Source of the DNA: Culex pipiens pallens
Taxonomy: Eukaryota > Arthropoda > Insecta > Diptera > Culicidae
NCBI RefSeq assembly: GCF_016801865.2
Contig: NC_068938.1
Span: 78,395,316-78,459,315 of the forward strand
Direction: 5' to 3'
Length of the DNA stretch: 64,000 bases
The notes below the pieces were generated by a model. That model had not been told where the DNA came from and ran no database searches. It saw nothing but the letters and a program-made list of their open reading frames with translations. Positions 35,154 through 45,600 of this stretch are shown here, piece by piece. Position 1 is the first letter of the stretch, and each line of letters starts with the position of its first letter. Position numbers and translations under genes: made by a program.

Positions 35154-35365
35154 CAGAAAAACCTTTTTTTACGCGGTGGCGTTACGCATTTTATTTCGTC
35201 GATTTCTCTCAAACCATACAATATTTTTACAACCTTTTGAAATCGTTTTGTAGATCTCAACAAATCCAACACAAAGCTTTAAAAAGGTTGTAAAAATGTT
35301 GCATCGTTCCAGAGAAATCGACAAATTAGAAAAACGTAACGCATCGCGTAAAAAGAGGTCTTCTG
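35154..35365. mobile_element. Mariner-like MITE 2 of a related trio
   Basis: The ends CAGAAAAACCTTTTTTTACG and CAGAAGACCTCTTTTTACG (reverse complement) are inverted, with internal GCGTTACGC/GTAACGC and the same CGATTTCTC block. The left flank lacks a TA, so that edge is uncertain. Confidence 0.7.
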
Positions 35366-35500
35366 TAGCTTATTTCTGAGATGTCCTAAGGAATATCTAA
35401 AATATTGCCGAAGACCCGGAGTCGGTCATAAAATCCGTGCTCAAAATACAGAATCTTGGATATTTTAACAGCATTTATGTATGGACAACAACCAAAATTA

Positions 35501-35711
35501 CAGTTAAACCTCGCATAGTACGCAGGCGTTACGCTTTGTGTTTCGTTTATTTCTCAAACACGGTGTAATATTTTTACAATCTTTTTAAAGCAATTTGTTT
35601 GTCTTGTTCCAATCTAAAATTAGTTTCATAAAGATTGCAAAAATATTATGTTGTTTTAGAGTAATCGAAGAAATACAAAACGTAATGCCTGCACACTATG
35701 CGAGGTTTAAC
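35501..35711. mobile_element. Mariner-like MITE 3 of a related trio
   Basis: The left end CAGTTAAACCTCGCATAG, after TA, is inverted at the right as CTATGCGAGGTTTAACT. Inner GCAGGCGTTACG pairs with CGTAATGCCTGC. It is a diverged relative of the two preceding elements. Confidence 0.72.
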
Positions 35712-36590
35712 TCTTGTTTTTTTTAAAGGTCCAGAGAACTCCAGAACTGTATATGAAAACTTGTATTGACGAACTAAATAATGATGTAAAATAAATTCTT
35801 TGGTCATAAAAAAGTACACTACTTCAAAAAAATATCATAATCCGAAGTCTCAGAGATCTGCTCTTTCAATAAATTGCACTTTTTTCAAGTTCAAGACAAT
35901 TTAAGGTAGACATTCCCAAAATTTGTTCAATATACATCAACTTTTCAGTTCTTTTCATAAAAATATGTTCAAAAAAGTTAACTCTAGCCTCATTATGTAG
36001 TTGAAAAAAAAAAGCAAAAATCAACTTTTAGTGTTAAAAAACCATAAAAATAATAAACGTTCTAGCTTTAAAAAAATACTTCTATTCAATAGCTCATCTA
36101 TTGTTGTGACAACGAGAATTAAGTGCTTTTCGAAACAAATCGATTCTTAAAGTTTGATGGTAAATATTTCAAAACTAGGAATAATACAGACTAAATAAGC
36201 TCAAATCAATGGTTTAGCCAACCTAATTAGTATATTTTCATAAACAAAAGATGAAATTGCTTTTTTAAAATATGTATACACACGATTTTTTTTAAAAATA
36301 GGTCAAATTTTGCACATTTTCCATCAACATGTATAACGTATCACGATCATTTTGATGATAAATTGGTCATATGACACAAGTGTGTTTTGTGATTTCCGGG
36401 AAGCGATATCCCAAAATCCGGTTAAAGCTTCTTGTAGTGTTTGTTAAGTATAGCAAAACGTCATCAATAACTCATTTTCGACCAAAATAGCACACAACAG
36501 ACGACCTGCAGATATGCCGTAGACAGACAATCGATCATTATTCAATTATTCAATGTATGTTATTTTAAGAGTAAGGTCTTTCCAACAAAA
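35712..36590. other. AT-rich DNA, nothing recognised
   Basis: No gene, RNA gene or clear repeat was found. Confidence 0.45.
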
Positions 36591-37855
36591 AAGGCTGACC
36601 TGAATAAATGTTTTTTTCTTTTTTAAATTTAAATGAATAATTTGTTATTGCAAAATATCAATAATCAATTTAAATTTAAGAACTGTTCAATTTCCATCAT
36701 AATTCCCCTAAACTTATTCTCCAATAATGCTCCTCGCTCCTCTCGTTTTCAGATGCTCATGCAGATTTGCTGCGTTAATCGATTGCAGCGCCGCCGATCG
36801 TCGAACGGCCCATTGCAAAATGAGGAAAAAGAGGCAGAAAAATCTAATTTAGTCCTGGAAGTTTATTGATTTAAGCGCCATAAATTCTCGTTGACGACGA
36901 TGGACGAGGCCCGGTCAATCGGGACAAAGCGGAAGTTACCGGAGGTGGTGCCCCTCCTCCATCCCCTCCTTAAAAGTGGCTTGTGATTGTTTATGAAGCT
37001 GGAAATGAATCGCAATTTTGTTTATGCCCAACGAACATTAACGGCAATCAGCTCGAATGAAATATGACGAATGCTTTTTCTTGCTCAATCAAACGTCAGT
37101 CTGGGCTTTCTGCGCGCGAGCGCGTAACAAATTGAATTTAGCAGCCGATAACGATGCATGCTGCGTATTCAACTCTCAAAGTTTATGACGATGACTGATT
37201 GCTGGCAGAAAATGAAAAAAAAACATTCCCCGGCAAAACAACAGGAAAATCATTTAATCCTCTTTGTTGTAATCGAATCAAGCGTGTTCCACTTAAAACC
37301 AAACTGATGGACTCCTCCAGCTCTGCTTCCAGAGGGTCTGAGGGTCCAACTGACCGGTCCGCGCCGGTTTATTGGACACAATTATTAATGAACTGCAATA
37401 CATTACACTTAAGGTGCCCTACCGCAGCGCATTTCTCGGTGATTGTGCGAAAATGCTGCAACCGTTGCAAGAGCGTTGATGCAGCAATGCTGCCGGTAAT
37501 GGACTTTGATTTTTATGACTTAACATAATATGTCCAGCAGAAATGTTTTACATTTGTACAACAGTAATTTTTCGATTTTAATGGTCGAACTTAATGAAGG
37601 AGAGTTGTTAATCAACGTGTACGAAACATTCACTATGTTTTGATGACAAATTCAACACACAAACGAGAAAGATTGAAGGGGTTTGGAGAATCAAGCAAAC
37701 ATTCATGATTTGTTTAAATGTTTAGTTAAGGAAATTCATATCATTGGGAATTATACTGATCGTTGACACAACTCGACATTTTTTAAGTTAATTTGGGCTC
37801 CCTGAACATGCTTCAATTAACAGAATTGAATGTTAATGAATTTCAATCAAAATAA
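36591..37855. other. Single-copy-looking island, no gene identified
   Basis: 36750-37540 is GC-richer, with no relative elsewhere in the window. Frames of 78 codons (36633-36869) and 109 codons (37199-37528) on the plus strand resemble no known family. A TTTTCAG acceptor-like sequence precedes 36753. The stretch could be an exon remnant or, more likely, a conserved non-coding segment. Confidence 0.35.
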
Positions 37856-37984
37856 AATAAAATCTTAAATTTCGGGTATAAATGGTATGGAATCATCTTG
37901 AGCAACCATGTGCACCCCGTTATTGTTGCTACCCCACAGAAAAACGTGGGTGCACAATTTATACCCGAAATTTAAGATTTTATT
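37856..37984. mobile_element. 129-bp palindromic MITE
   Basis: Nearly perfect inverted ends of 28 bp (AATAAAATCTTAAATTTCGG and continuing) enclose about 70 bp, with a further GTGCACC/GGTGCAC inner pair. It abuts the next element within 3 bp. Confidence 0.85.
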
Positions 37985-37986
37985 CT

Positions 37987-38073
37987 GGGACCATCCATAA
38001 ACCACGTGGACACTTTAGGGGGGGAGGAGTTAAGATTTCCAAAAAAGTGTCCACGTGGTTTATGGATGTTCCC
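37987..38073. mobile_element. 87-bp palindromic MITE, GGGACCATCCATAAACCACG ends
   Basis: GGGACCATCCATAAACCACG and continuing GTGGACAC are inverted at the right with one change. Longer members with the same ends occur at 63171-63341. A shared target duplication is not evident here. Confidence 0.88.
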
Positions 38074-39867
38074 TTTGTTTCGGAGGAAATTCACTAACAT
38101 TCAATTCTGTCGATTAGGGCGCCAAATTTATTTATTTATTTATAAGGTATTAATTTTTTGCAAGTTCTTCTTATTCTTATCTTATTTTTAATATTAAAAA
38201 TTACAAATAATAAGGATAGTAGGAAAGATTTAGCAGTGAATTTACTGATTGTGGTCTTTTTTTAATGTTTGGCTAGAACTTTTTATGTTGATGCAATGGC
38301 ACATTCTCCAGCGAGAAAAACGACACATTTTGGCAGAAAGGCCTTAAATTTTAAAGATTTTCTGTTTTGTCATGGGCTAAATCATCAATCGCTTCTCTAA
38401 ACAATGAAAAATGCTTATCATATTTTAAATTGAAGTTGTTGATTAGTATAACACCAAAAAGGGTCGAAAATTCGCGAATACTCACTCCTCTGCAACGTCA
38501 TTAGGTAATTGCTGTGGCAAATAAAAGGATTGTCTTAAAAATAGTTTTTCCATGATCACCCCTAGTAAAATTTCAAATTCTAATCCGAATCAAAATATTG
38601 AGGGTTTTGAACATGGCTTTGAATGATTTTGATATCAAAAGAGATGTATTAAAAAAAATTATTACGTTTAAATGCCGTTGCAATGTGCCAATATTTTTTT
38701 TAAACGTTATTAACAATTTTCAAAACATTCTATTTTAAAATTACACTATTTAATGAAAGTTCCTTTTAATAATAACACTTGTTTTACATAAAAAAAATGC
38801 CAGCTTTTTGCTCTTCATGCATACATTGATTTTCGTATTTTCAACACTGTTCATTCTAAAGACTAACATTTTAAAAGGGCCAAACATTGAATATTACGCC
38901 CATTTAAAATTATAGTCTTGATTTAAAAATTTTCAAAATATTTTTTTCGAATGTTTCATATATTAACATTGAAAATCGGACCATTAGTTGCTGAGATATC
39001 GTCATTAGAAAATGGTGGGCTGTTTTGGTGAGATTTAGAAAACATCAATTTTCGTGTTTCTTTTTCTTAAAGCGGCTGTATCTCAGTAACCAGAGGTCCA
39101 ATCTTCAATGTCTCTTAGACAATTTTATAGCAAATTTTCTGAACTTTTCAAAAAAAATATTTTTAGAAATGGTCACTCATGGTCACTATTTTTAAAAATT
39201 GAAAAACTGCAAATATTTCGCTAAAATCAAACTTTCGGTGGCTATATCTTGAAAACGGAGCCCTTTATCAAAAAATCTGTAAAGTACTTTTCGATTGCAA
39301 ATTTAATTTTGCATCAAAAAATAATGTCAAACTTGTTTTTGCATGAAACTCCGATTTTTTCCAAAAATCACTATTTTTTCAAAAATTCATAACTCGGTGG
39401 CAGATTTTTTGACCATGTTTCTCTATGGCTCAAAAGTTGCGGATTTTTGTCCCCTAAAACATATCAAAAAATCTCGAAAATCAAAAAATACGTATTTTGG
39501 GAAATTGAGTTTTAGTGAAAAAAAGTTGATAAAAAATCTGCAAATTTTTTTTCCGTGTACCTATTTTTTCTCAAAAGTCCTCAACAATACCTACAACTTT
39601 GCCGAAGACACCAAATTGATCAGAAAATTCACTCAAAAGTTACAGCTGTTTGAATATTTACATACCATTTTTGTATGGACAGCAGCCAAAATTGTATGGA
39701 GACTTGTATGGGTGAACCAAAGACACAAAATAGCTTGTTTGGTCATAGGGAAGGCCCCCACAAAGTTTGAGCCAAATCAAAAAATACAAATTAAATCCAT
39801 TTCCGGTTTTGGTAGAGAACTGCTCATATGATACACAATAGCTTATAGGACCTTTTAAAAAAAAAAA
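38074..39867. other. AT-rich DNA, probably old interspersed repeat
   Basis: No gene. About 38880-39840 has the composition and phrasing of an old interspersed element like that at 7390-7980. The 162-codon frame at 39343-39831 is rich in K, F and I, lacks any recognised domain and is not considered coding. Boundaries could not be set. Confidence 0.35.
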
Positions 39868-39977
39868 ACTAACTTAATCCACCTATGTGGTTGATGCCTT
39901 CCTCACTTTTTACCAAAAATGGGTAATATGAGTGGTTTGGACACACATTTCAGCATTTTTTTAGATCCAGAAAAAAA

Positions 39978-42250
39978 GAACACAGATATAACTTATGTGG
40001 TAATAACTCGAGACAGGGTTGCCAGATCTTCAATGTTTTGGACTCTTTGAAAAGCCCTTTAAATTGCCTAACCTACGATGGGTCGGATGATGGATCCGGA
40101 CATCGTTTACATACATTTAAGTGGGATCCGGCTTCAAAAAAGTACATAAATATCACTTATGTGGTAATAACTCGAGACAGGGTTGCCAGATCTTCAATGT
40201 TTTGGACTCTTTGAAAAGGCCTTTCAATTGCCTAACCAACGATGGGTCGGATGATGGATCCGGACATAGTTTACATACATTTAAGTGAGATCCGGCTTCA
40301 AAAAAGTACATAAATATCACTTAAGTGGTAATAACTCGAGACAGGGTTGCCAGATCTTCAATGTTTTGGACTCATTGAAAAGGCCTTTCAATTGCCTAAC
40401 CAACGATGGGTCGGATGATGGATCCGGACATCGTTTACATACATTTAAGTGGGATCCGGCTTCAAAAAAGTACATAAATATCACTTATGTGGTAATAACT
40501 CGAGACAGGGTTGCCAGATCTTCAATGTTTTGGACTCATTGGAAAGGCCTTTCAATTGCCTAACCAACGATGGGTCGGATGATGGATCCGGACATAGTTT
40601 ACATACATTTAAGTGAGATCCGGCTTCAAAAAGTACATAAATATCACTTAAGTGGTAATAACTCGAGACAGGGTTGCCAGATCTTCAATGTTTTGGACTC
40701 ATTGGAAAGGCCTTTCAATTGCCTAACCAACGATGGGTCGGATGATGGATCCGGACATCGTTTACATACATTTAAGTGGGATCCGGCTTCAAAAAAGTAC
40801 ATAAATATCACTTATGTGGTAATAACTCGAGACAGGGTTGCCAGATCTTCAATGTTTTGGACTCATTGGAAAGGCCTTTCAATTGCCTAACCAACGATGG
40901 GTCGGATGATGGATCCGGACATAGTTTACATACATTTAAGTGAGATCCGGCTTCAAAAAAGTACATAAATATCACTTAAGTGGTAATAACTCGAGACAGG
41001 GTTGCCAGATCTTCAATGTTTTGGACTCATTGGAAAGCCCTTTCAATTGCCTAACCAACGATGGGTCGGATGATGGATCCGGACATCGTTTACATACATT
41101 TAAGTGGGATCCGGCTTCAAAAAAGTACATAAATATCACTTATGTGGTCATAACTCGAGACAGGGTTGCCAGATCTTCAATGTTTTGGACTCATTGGAAA
41201 GGCCTTTCAATTGCCTAACCAACGATGGGTCGGATGATGGATCCGGACATAGTTTACATACATTTAAGTGAGATCCGGCTTCAAAAAGTACATAAATTTC
41301 ACTTAAGTGGTAATAACTCGAGACAGGGTTGCCAGATCTTCAATGTTTTGGACTCATTGGAAAGCCCTTTCAATTTCCTAACCAACGATGGGTCGGATGA
41401 TGGATCCGGACATCGTTTACATACATTTAAGTGGGATCCGGCTTCAAAAAAGTACATAAATATCACTTATGTGGTAATAACTCGAGACAGGGTTGCCAGA
41501 TCTGCAATGTTTTGGACTCATTGGAAAGCCCTTTCAATTGCCTAACCTACGATGGGTCGGATGATGGATCCGGACATCGTTTACATACATTTAAGTGGGA
41601 TCCGGCTTCAAAAAAGTACATAAATATCACTTATGTGGTAATAACTCGAGACAGGGTTGCCAGATCTGCAATGTTTTGGACTCATTGAAAAGGCCTTTCA
41701 ATTGCCTAACCAACGATGGGTCGGATGATGGATCCGGACATAGTTTACATACATTTAAGTGAGATCCGGCTTCAAAAAGTACATAAATTTCACTGAAGTG
41801 GTAATAACACGAGACAGGGTTGCCAGATCTTCAATGTTTTTGACTCATTGGAAAGCCCTTTCAATTACCTAACCAACGATGGGTCGGATGATGGATCCGG
41901 ACATAGTTTACATACATTTAAGTGAGATCCGGCTTCAAAAAAGTACATAAATATCACTTATGTGGTAATAACTCGAGGCAGGGTTGCCAGATCATCAATG
42001 TTTTGTACTCATTGGAAAGGCCTTTCAATTGCCTAACCAACGATGGGTCGGATGATGGATCAGGACATCGTTTACACACATTTAAGTGAGATCCGGCTTC
42101 AAAAAAGTACATAAATATCACTTATGTGGTAATAACTCGAGACAGGCTTGCCAGATCTTCAATGTTTTGGACTCATTGGAAAGCCCTTTCAATTACCTAA
42201 CTAACGATGGGTCGGATGATGGATCCGGATATCGTTTACATGCATATAAT
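39978..42250 (+). repeat. Tandem array, ~164-bp unit, about 14 copies
   Basis: It has the same unit as 33070-34035. Unit variants (ATCGTTT/ATAGTTT, TTAAGTGG/TTATGTGG, GTGGGATCC/GTGAGATCC) alternate in much of the array, giving a two-unit higher-order pattern of about 327 bp from about 40140 to 41440. The frames of 92-106 codons inside are repeat artefacts. Confidence 0.92.
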
Positions 42251-42419
42251 TGAGATCCGGATATTTATGAAAACACATTTTTATACATAACTTTTGAACT
42301 ACTTATCGAAACTTCAAACAATTCAATAGCGATGTATGGGACCCTAAACCAAGTCGAATGCAACTGGTTTGGTCAAAATCGGTTCAGCCAGTGCTGAGAA
42401 AACTCAGTGAGAATTTTGG

Positions 42420-42486
42420 TCACATACATACATACACACACATACACACACACATACACACACACATACACACACATACACACACA
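42420..42486 (+). repeat. ACAY microsatellite, 5' side of LINE insertion
   Basis: ACAC and ACAT units end at 42486, where the LINE begins. The tract resumes at 43661 after the poly(A). Confidence 0.93.
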
Positions 42487-43660
42487 GGTACGGCGGACCG
42501 GTATGGTGGACGGCGCTGGGGACGAAGCGAAATCGAGCGCTGCTCGACAGAACGCAGAGACTGATGGCCATGCGGGTTGCAAGCGCGTACAGGACCATTT
42601 CGTCGGAAGCAGTTGGCGTCATAGCCGGAATGATCCCCATCGGCATCACACTGGAGGAGGACACCGTGCGCTACACCCGGAGAGGCACGAGAGGTATCCG
42701 GGAAGCTGCGAAAGCCGAATCGCTGGCAAGGTGGCAACGTGAGTGGGACACCACGGAGAAAGGCAGATGGACGCATCGGCTTATCCCGTCCGTATCCACG
42801 TGGGTGAGCAGAAGGCATGGAGAGGTCACCTTCCACCTCACACAGTTCCTGTCGGGCCATGGCTGCTTCAGGAAGTACCTGCACAGGTTCGGACATGCAG
42901 AGTCCCCTCTCTGTCCGGACTGCGTCGATTGCGAGGAAACACCGGAGCACGTGGTGTTCAGCTGCCCTCGCTTCGAGGCAGCGCGAAGCGAAATGCTGGC
43001 CATTATCGGAGCAGACACCGGCCCGGATAATGTGGTGCGAAGAATGTGCAGTGACATCGCCAAGTGGAATGCGGTCGTCGGAGCGGTGACGCAGATCACT
43101 TCGGCTCTCCAGCGGAAATGGAGAGACGACCAGAGGAGGAACGACTAGGAGCCTAGTCGAAAACCCACGAGTGTGGCTGTGAAGGAGAGCACGTTATGAT
43201 GGTCGGCTCTACCAAATCGGTACACGTCTCGATGGTCACAGGAGTTGAGAACCCACGAGTGTGGCTGTGAAGGAGAGCACGTTATGACGGTTGGCTCTAC
43301 CAAATCGGTACACGTCTCGATGGTCCAAGGAGAGGGCTGCATATGACTAACCGATCAAAAGCAACGCGATTCTTGGGCGCGGTTAAACCCTCGCATGGAC
43401 TCATATGTATGTAGAACAGGAAATGGTTCTAGCACCCGGCATGGATCCTGTAAGTAGACTAGTGCAGAAAATGCAACGCCTCCCCCCGAAGTTATACCGA
43501 AAGGTGGTCCCGGGGGGAAAAGGGCACGGCGTTCAAGGACTGGTTTAGTGGGTCGGGAAAACTCTTTTGTTTTCCCAACCCCACACTACCTGAGAAATGA
43601 ATTCTCAGGTGTCTGATAGCAGATTCCGACCTTGTAAAAAAAAAAAAAAAAAAAAAAAAA
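42487..43660 (+). mobile_element. 5'-truncated R1-clade LINE (Waldo/Mino-like) in an ACAY microsatellite
   Basis: The insert consists of the C-terminal part of an ORF2, about 490 bp of 3' untranslated sequence, and an A tract at 43636-43660. It lies precisely inside the ACAY repeat that is intact in copy A. Waldo and Mino lineages of the R1 clade are known to target ACAY or AC repeats, which fits both the site and the protein. The 3' region holds a partial tandem duplication of about 90 bp (43160-43250 and 43250-43325). Confidence 0.85.
42489..43148 (+). CDS. LINE ORF2 C-terminal fragment (reverse transcriptase 3' region), partial
   Basis: The frame is open from the truncated 5' edge to TAG at 43146-43148, about 219 residues. 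An ATG at 42564 is internal, not a true start. The upstream part (WWTALGTKRNRALLDRTQR) and the ASAYRTISSEA segment are typical of sequence just after the reverse-transcriptase domain in R1-clade proteins. Near the C terminus is the zinc-finger-like C-X2-C-X8-H-X4-C motif (CPDC, then HVVFSC). No frameshift or stop was seen in this piece, suggesting a young insertion. The catalytic RT and endonuclease domains are missing, so it cannot transpose by itself. Large frames on the opposite strand (42420-42950, 42671-43099) are shadows. Confidence 0.88.
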   Translation, partial: YGGPVWWTALGTKRNRALLDRTQRLMAMRVASAYRTISSEAVGVIAGMIPIGITLEEDTVRYTRRGTRGIREAAKAESLARWQREWDTTEKGRWTHRLIPSVSTWVSRRHGEVTFHLTQFLSGHGCFRKYLHRFGHAESPLCPDCVDCEETPEHVVFSCPRFEAARSEMLAIIGADTGPDNVVRRMCSDIAKWNAVVGAVTQITSALQRKWRDDQRRND

Positions 43661-44349
43661 CACATACACACACACAGACATTTGTTCAGTTTTCGATTCT
43701 GAGTCGATATGTATACATGAAGGTGGGTCTAGGAGCTTTTAATCAAAAGTTCATTTTCAGAGCAGGATTATAGCCTTACCTCAGTGAGGAAGGCAAAAAG
43801 CTCTAGAATTCACATCTGGATAAATTTTTCACAGACATCTCATATAATAAAAGGATTGCCTGGGTTTCAAATGTTTTGCACACATATCAACTTCATTAGT
43901 CCTTCAATAACACTACTCGACAAAACAAAACTTGTGTCAACGGATTCACGATATCTCATCCGTTCCTGAGAGAAAAGGCATCCCCGAATCCGATGCAATC
44001 GACAGAATTTGATTTTATGTCCACGCGGACTGATGAAAAATTGGTACATTTTTTAACATAAAAAATCGAACAATTTAAAAAAAACCATGCGTCTCCTCCC
44101 AATTATATGAGCCATCTACAAGAATATGGAAGCGCCTGGTGCATAGCCATTTCCTTTAAGCACAACGGAAACAACCAATACAAATGTATAAAAAAGTTGT
44201 CAAGTTCTCGGGGGGTCCACAGCTAGCATTTTTTGTACGATTATAAAAAATAAATATTAAAAGTTTAAAATTAATTTATTTAAAAAACATATTTTTTGAT
44301 TTATTTGTTTACTAAAATTTTATGTATCTCAAAGATCTATGGGTACTTC

Positions 44350-45600
44350 GGGATGTCCATGGTCATCCAAGGACTGCCTGGAGTTAAGATCTACGAGTCT
44401 ACCGCCGTAACAAGCAAGAGGTCGTCGGATTTTGACCCCGGATCATGTGCGTATAGCATCAGTGCATATGGTAGACTACTGTATGAGTGTGTTGGGATGT
44501 TCATGGTCATCCAAGGACTCCCTGGAGTTAAGATCTACGAGTCTACCGCCGTAACAAGCAAGAGGTCGTTGGATTTTGACCCCGGATCATGTGCGTATAG
44601 CATCAGTGCATATGGTAGACTACTATATGAATGTGTTGGGATGTTCATGGTCATCCAAGGACTCCCTGGAGTTAAGATCTACGAGTCTACCGCCGTAACA
44701 AGCAAGAGGTCGTCGGATTTTGACCCCGGATCATGTGCGTATAGCATCAGTGCATATGGTAGACTACTGTATGAATGTGTTGGGATGTTCATGGTCATCC
44801 AAGGACTCCCTGGAGTTAAGATCTACGAGTCTACCGCCGTAACAAGCAAGAGGTCGTCGGATTTTGACCCCGGATCATATGCGTATAGCATCAGTGCATA
44901 TGGTAGACTACTATATGAATGTGTTGGGATGTTCATGGTCATCCAAGGACTCCCTGGAGTTAAGATCTACGAGTCTACCGCCGTAACAAGCAAGAGGTTG
45001 TCGGATTTTGACCCCGAATCTTGTGTGTATAGCATCAGTGGATATGGTAGACTACTATATGAATGTGTTGGGATGTTCATGGTCATCCAAGGACTCCCTG
45101 GAGTTAAGATCTACGAGTCTACCGCCGTAACAAGCAAGAGGTCGTCGGATTTTGACCCCGGATCATATGCGTATAGCATCAGTGCATATGGTAGACTACT
45201 GTATGAATGTGTTGGGATGTTCATGGTCATCCAAGGACTCCCTGGAGTTAAGATCTACGAGTCTACCGCCGTAACAAGCAAGAGGTCGTCGGATTTTGAC
45301 CCCGGATCATATGCGTATAGCATCAGTGCATATGGTAGACTACTATATGAATGTGTTGGGATGTTCATGGTCATCCAAGGACTCCCTGGAGTTAAGATCT
45401 ACGAGTCTACCGCCGTAACAAGCAAGAGGTTGTCGGATTTTGACCCCGAATCTTGTGTGTATAGCATCAGTGGATATGGTAGACTACTATATGAATGTGT
45501 TGGGATGTTCATGGTCATCCAAGGACTCCCTGGAGTTAAGATCTACGAGTCTACCGCCGTAACAAGCAAGAGGTCGTCGGATTTTGACCCCGGATCATGA
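44350..45600 (+). repeat. 144-bp tandem array, left arm (~8.7 units)
   Basis: Each unit contains GGTCATCCAAGGACTCCCTG, AAGATCTACGAGTCTACC and GGTAGACTACT. Because 144 is a multiple of three, one frame stays open (44296-45600, 434 codons). Unit variants in this arm include a form with GAATCTTGTGTG in place of GGATCATGTGCG (units 5 and 8) that is not seen in the right arm. Confidence 0.95.

Larger units (their letters stand above)
39868..43798. mobile_element. Minisatellite-bearing element, copy B (14 units), interrupted by a LINE
   Basis: The left flank (ACTAACTTAATCCACC through the first repeat) and right flank (to GAGGAAGGCAAAA) match copy A. It holds about 14 units of the 164-bp repeat, then the non-repetitive segment and the ACAY microsatellite. 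That microsatellite is split by the 1.17-kb LINE 3' end, and the matching right flank resumes after the LINE poly(A). Confidence 0.88.

Noticed and set aside
39343..39831. 162-codon frame as a gene
   Set aside because: AT-rich, lysine/phenylalanine-heavy, no recognisable domain, embedded in sequence with the texture of an old repeat.
33070..42250. CRISPR-like array
   Set aside because: Units of about 164 bp are contiguous without unique spacers, and the genome is metazoan.
42420..42950. 176-codon minus frame and 142-codon minus frame (42671-43099)
   Set aside because: Antisense shadows of the LINE ORF2 fragment; part of the first is just translated microsatellite.
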